Below are positions 6,248-8,875 of a stretch of 8,875 bases of DNA, one piece after another; position 1 is the first letter of the stretch; each line of letters starts with the position of its first letter. The DNA is from Geminicoccaceae bacterium (GTDB lineage Bacteria; Pseudomonadota; Alphaproteobacteria; Geminicoccales; Geminicoccaceae), in contig JAPJRA010000033.1 of NCBI GenBank assembly GCA_030824835.1, forward strand, positions 5,817 through 14,691, given 5' to 3'. Position numbers and translations under genes: made by a program. The notes under the pieces were generated by a model. The model had not been told where the DNA came from. It searched no databases and saw only the letters and a list, made by a program, of their open reading frames with translations.

Positions 6248-7537
6248 TCAGCTGGCGCTGGCAGCATGCAGGAACCCCACCGCGGGTGGCCTGCCCGGCA
6301 GATCCAATCGGGAAACTCGTGGGGAGGCTTGAGCGACGACCCGGCCGGCGCGCAGCACAAACAGGCGGGCGGCCTTGAGCCTGACCGCTTCGACGGCATC
6401 CGTGGCTTCGAGCACGACAAGGTCGGCACGACAACCCGGCTCCACGCCATAGCCTTCGAGGCCCATGATGGCCGCCGGCTGCGAGGTCACAGATTGGAAA
6501 CAGCCGCGCACCGCCTCCAGGCTGGTGAGCTGGCCCACATGTACTGCCATGTGGGCGACATCCAGCATGTCGCCCGAGCCTAGAGAGTACCAAGGGTCCA
6601 TAACGCAGTCGTGGCCGAAGGCGACGGTGACGCCAGCGGCCTTCAGCTCGGCTACGCGGGTCATGCCGCGTCGCTTGGGATAAGTATCGTGGCGCCCTTG
6701 CAGCGTGATGTTGATCAGCGGGTTCGCGATGGCTGCCAGCTCGGCTTCGGCGATCAGCGGGATCAGCTTGCTGACATAGTAGTTGTCCATGCTGTGCATC
6801 GAGGTCAGATGCGAGCCCGCCGCCCGACCATTCAATCCCAGGCGCAGCGTCTCGGCGGCAAGTGTCTCGACATGGCGTGACAGCGGGTCGTCGGTCTCGT
6901 CGCAATGCATGTCCACCATCAGTCCGCGTTCCGCTGCGAGCTCGCACAGCTCGACCACCGAACGCCGGCCGTCTGCCATGGTGCGCTCAAAATGCGGGAT
7001 GCCGCCGACCACGTCGACACCCAGCTCGAGTGCCCGCAGCAGGTTGGCGCGTGCCCCCGGTACTCGGTAGAGACCGTCCTGCGGAAACGCTACCAGCTGC
7101 AGCTGCAGGTAGGGGGCGACCCGCTGCTTGACCTCGAGCAGCCCCTGCACCCCAATCAGGCGGTCGTCGCAGACGTCGACGTGGCTGCGTATGGCGCCGA
7201 TCCCCTGCGCCACCGCCATGTCGCAGTAGGCCATGGCCCGCTCGATCACCGCCTCGACGGTGAGCTGGGCCTTCAGCTCATTCCAAAGCTGGATGCCCTC
7301 GAGCAGGGTGCCGGATCGGTTCAGCCGGGGAAGGCCCAGCGACAGGGTGGCATCCATGTGGAAATGGCAGTCGACGAAGGGCGGGCTGACGAGTCGACCG
7401 GAGACATCGAGCTCATCGCGGCCACGGGCGTCGATCGCCGGGCCGACGGCTTGGATCACACCGTCGGTGATCACGATATCCTGACCCTGGCGGCCGTCGG
7501 GAAGGTTGGCACCGCGCAGGATGAGATCGGGCTGCAT
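6248..7537 (-). CDS. codA: Cytosine-deaminase-family amidohydrolase (CodA-like)
   Basis: This is a cytoplasmic metal-dependent deaminase of the amidohydrolase superfamily, 429 residues, very near the length of E. coli CodA, which turns cytosine into uracil and ammonia. Similarity to CodA is clear along its length (SGTLxEGI, EVKQ.VAP, LQxVAFPQ, DVVGxIPHFE, ANPLxNIxLQGRxDTYPKRRGxTRV, DPWYxLG). Catalytic residues are present: metal ligands H58 and H60 (CHFHMD), H211 and D310, plus Q153, general acid/base E214 (HCDE) and H243. The residue after D310 is Cys311, where E. coli has Asp314, a position known to affect substrate choice; the true substrate could be another purine, pyrimidine or pterin, so codA is a family label. 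The ATG at 7537 is preceded by GGGAG at six bases. It follows a nucleoside-type permease gene after 69 bases, which fits uptake followed by deamination. Confidence 0.93.
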   Translation of the reverse strand: MQPDLILRGANLPDGRQGQDIVITDGVIQAVGPAIDARGRDELDVSGRLVSPPFVDCHFHMDATLSLGLPRLNRSGTLLEGIQLWNELKAQLTVEAVIERAMAYCDMAVAQGIGAIRSHVDVCDDRLIGVQGLLEVKQRVAPYLQLQLVAFPQDGLYRVPGARANLLRALELGVDVVGGIPHFERTMADGRRSVVELCELAAERGLMVDMHCDETDDPLSRHVETLAAETLRLGLNGRAAGSHLTSMHSMDNYYVSKLIPLIAEAELAAIANPLINITLQGRHDTYPKRRGMTRVAELKAAGVTVAFGHDCVMDPWYSLGSGDMLDVAHMAVHVGQLTSLEAVRGCFQSVTSQPAAIMGLEGYGVEPGCRADLVVLEATDAVEAVRLKAARLFVLRAGRVVAQASPRVSRLDLPGRPPAVGFLHAASAS

Positions 7538-7568
7538 TGGCGTCTCCCGGAAGGACTCAGCGTGGTAC

Positions 7569-7588
7569 CGATGGCAATGGCGCCATCG
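7569..7588. repeat. Inverted repeat in the permease-deaminase spacer
   Basis: CGATGGC and GCCATCG form a perfect 7-bp stem around a six-base loop in the 69-base gap between the permease stop and the deaminase start. There is no T-tract. It may be an mRNA processing or stability hairpin that sets the ratio of transporter to enzyme, or it may be chance. Confidence 0.35.
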
Positions 7589-7606
7589 TCTCCTATGGCA
7601 GCGTGG

Positions 7607-8551
7607 TCAACGTTGGCCCTTGAGATAGGGCCGCATAAGGGCCTGTGGATAGCCTGCGTGCCGGGCGACCAGCACCAGCGCAAGGATGCTGAGCACATAA
7701 GGCATCATCAGGAATAGCTGGTAGGGGACGGCCCCACCCACGACTTGCTGCAGCCTGATCTGGAAGGCATCGAAGGCACCGAACAGGATGGCACCCAACA
7801 ACGCCTTACCGGGGCGCCATGAGGCGAATATCACAAGTGCGATGCAGATCCAGCCCCGGCCGTTGACCATGCCGAAGAAGAACGCATTGAACGCCGAGAG
7901 GGTGAGAAAGGCGCCACCGATGGCCATGAGGCCGCTTCCGGCCATGACGGCACCCAGGCGCAGGGCATACACACTCAGTCCTTGGGCCTCGACCGCAGCC
8001 GGATTTTCGCCGACCGCGCGCAGCGCCAGACCCAGCGGTGTTCGGTAGAGTATCCAGGCCAGCAGTGGCACGGTCGCCAGCGCCAGGAGCGTCAAGGCCG
8101 TCTGCTGCGCCAGAACTGGCCCGACCCATGGCAGCGCGGCAAGCCAAGTGTCGGCAAGGGTAGGGAAAGGCTCAACTCGTGGCGGGGTGGCTACATTGGG
8201 TAGCAGTACGCGGTAGGTGAAGTAGGCGACGCTTGTGCTGAGCAGGGTCACGCCAATGCCGGTAACGTGTTGGGACAGGCCGAGCGGAATCGTGAACAAG
8301 CCGAGCAGCAGCCCCATGGCCATGCCAGCTATGGCCGCCAACGCCACGCCTGTCGATAAATCAGCACCTTGATACACCGCGAGCCAGCCGACCATGGCGC
8401 CCAGCGTCATGATTCCTTCGATGCCAAGATTAAGCACCCCGGCCCGTTCGCAGATCAACTCGCCGAGCGTGGCAAAGATCAGCGGCGTGGCGATGCGCAG
8501 GGCGGCAGCCCAGAAGCTCGCCTGCAGCAATATGTCGAGCGCCTCGGTCAT
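7607..8551 (-). CDS. ABC transporter permease, nucleoside (BMP-type) importer, second permease
   Basis: This inner-membrane permease of the BPD_transp_2 class has 314 residues, the usual size for the shorter permease of BMP/nucleoside importers (the YufQ or NupQ type). It carries the hallmark GELICERAGVLNLGIEGIM segment (30-48), the SQHVTGIGVTLLS stretch (93-105) and the cytoplasmic coupling loop RAVGENPAAVEAQG (178-191) that docks on the ATPase. It has about eight to ten hydrophobic segments, including LLAWILY, GAVMAGSGLMAIGGAFLTLS and YVLSILALVLVARHAG. Its ATG overlaps the stop of the first permease (ATGA), so the two are probably translated in a coupled manner and pair as a heterodimer. 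There is little Shine-Dalgarno signal, consistent with coupling. The likely cargo is a nucleoside, nucleobase or related purine/pyrimidine, inferred from family and from the deaminase next to it. Branched-chain amino-acid permeases are related but lack this wording. Confidence 0.95.
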   Translation of the reverse strand: MTEALDILLQASFWAAALRIATPLIFATLGELICERAGVLNLGIEGIMTLGAMVGWLAVYQGADLSTGVALAAIAGMAMGLLLGLFTIPLGLSQHVTGIGVTLLSTSVAYFTYRVLLPNVATPPRVEPFPTLADTWLAALPWVGPVLAQQTALTLLALATVPLLAWILYRTPLGLALRAVGENPAAVEAQGLSVYALRLGAVMAGSGLMAIGGAFLTLSAFNAFFFGMVNGRGWICIALVIFASWRPGKALLGAILFGAFDAFQIRLQQVVGGAVPYQLFLMMPYVLSILALVLVARHAGYPQALMRPYLKGQR

Positions 8552-8875
8552 CGCCGCAGCCGGTAGCGGGTGACCAGGCCGGCCAGCAGCATGGTGAGCA
8601 GCGACAACGCCACGACGAGGTCGGCGATGTAGCTGGGTACACCGGCGGTTCGGCTCATGCTGTCGGCACCTACGAACACGGCAGCAATGAACGTTGCGGC
8701 AAGAACCACGCCCAGAGGGTTCAGCTGGGCTAGCATGGCCACGACAATGCCGGTGTAGCCGAAGCCGGGTGACAGATCCTGGGTGAGGTACCCCTTCAGT
8801 CCGGTCACCTCGCCGGCACCGGCGAGGCCGGCCAGCGCACCTGAAATCAGGCCTGCCCGCAGCAGGGTGCCAGTG
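8548..8875 (-). CDS. ABC transporter permease, nucleoside (BMP-type) importer, first permease, 5' part cut by window
   Basis: Only the last 108 codons or so are in the window; the frame is open to the right edge. The visible part, LLRAGLISGALAGLAGAGEV, then GFGYTGIVVAMLAQLNPLGVVLAATFIA, SMSRTAGVPSYIADLVVALSLL and the basic end VTRYRLRR, is the C-terminal half of the larger permease of BMP-type nucleoside importers (YufP or NupP type). G-F-G-Y-T-G-I-V-V-A is a typical sequence of this group. The stop TGA at 8550-8548 overlaps the ATG of the next permease. An internal GTG at 8808 should not be taken as the start, since conserved permease sequence continues upstream of it. The ATPase and BMP lipoprotein genes should lie further to the right, as is usual, but are not seen. 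Confidence 0.93.
   Translation of the reverse strand, partial: TGTLLRAGLISGALAGLAGAGEVTGLKGYLTQDLSPGFGYTGIVVAMLAQLNPLGVVLAATFIAAVFVGADSMSRTAGVPSYIADLVVALSLLTMLLAGLVTRYRLRR

Noticed and set aside
6905..7717. Plus-strand open frame (270 codons) opposite the deaminase
   Set aside because: Antisense shadow of a clearly conserved amidohydrolase; the translation is His/Gln-rich without any recognised domain.

Overview
The window is GC-rich, densely coded chromosomal DNA, and every gene I can support lies on the minus strand, so transcription runs from right to left. The gene set is a SWIM/SNF2 helicase, a PepSY protein with a PhoP/PhoQ-like two-component pair, and a CodA-like deaminase with BMP-type nucleoside permeases. 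This suggests a proteobacterium, most likely a gammaproteobacterium of the Halomonas or Pseudomonas kind. That placement is inferred from gene content and protein style only and is weak. I found no RNA genes, insertion sequences, CRISPR arrays or prophage genes.

Reading in the direction of transcription, the right end (8875-7607) holds two inner-membrane permeases of a nucleoside or nucleobase ABC importer. The first is cut by the window edge, and the two are joined by a 4-base ATGA overlap. Next comes a cytosine-deaminase-family amidohydrolase (7537-6248), then a small three-helix membrane protein of unknown function (6175-5843). Together they look like an uptake-and-deamination salvage operon. 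The ATPase and the BMP substrate-binding protein would be expected beyond the right edge.

A 245-base gap (5842-5598) separates this from a second operon: a secreted PepSY protein (5597-5286), an OmpR/PhoP-type response regulator (5282-4620) and a PhoQ-like sensor kinase (4623-3247). The three are tightly packed, with a 3-base gap and then a GTGA overlap. Upstream lies a 7-base direct repeat with an 11-base period, which is the layout expected of an OmpR-family regulator box, so autoregulation is plausible. The kinase has a non-standard H-box, with Ser where Pro is usual.

A second AT-richer gap (3246-2962) carries a hairpin and a weak candidate promoter. It leads into a large SNF2-family helicase with an N-terminal SWIM zinc finger (2961 to beyond the left edge). 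At least 987 residues are present, and the last helicase motifs are cut off.

I see no clearly new system. The points most worth following are the putative regulator box and the odd leader of the PepSY operon, the Pro-to-Ser change in the kinase, the Cys at a specificity position of the deaminase, and the unknown membrane protein next to it.
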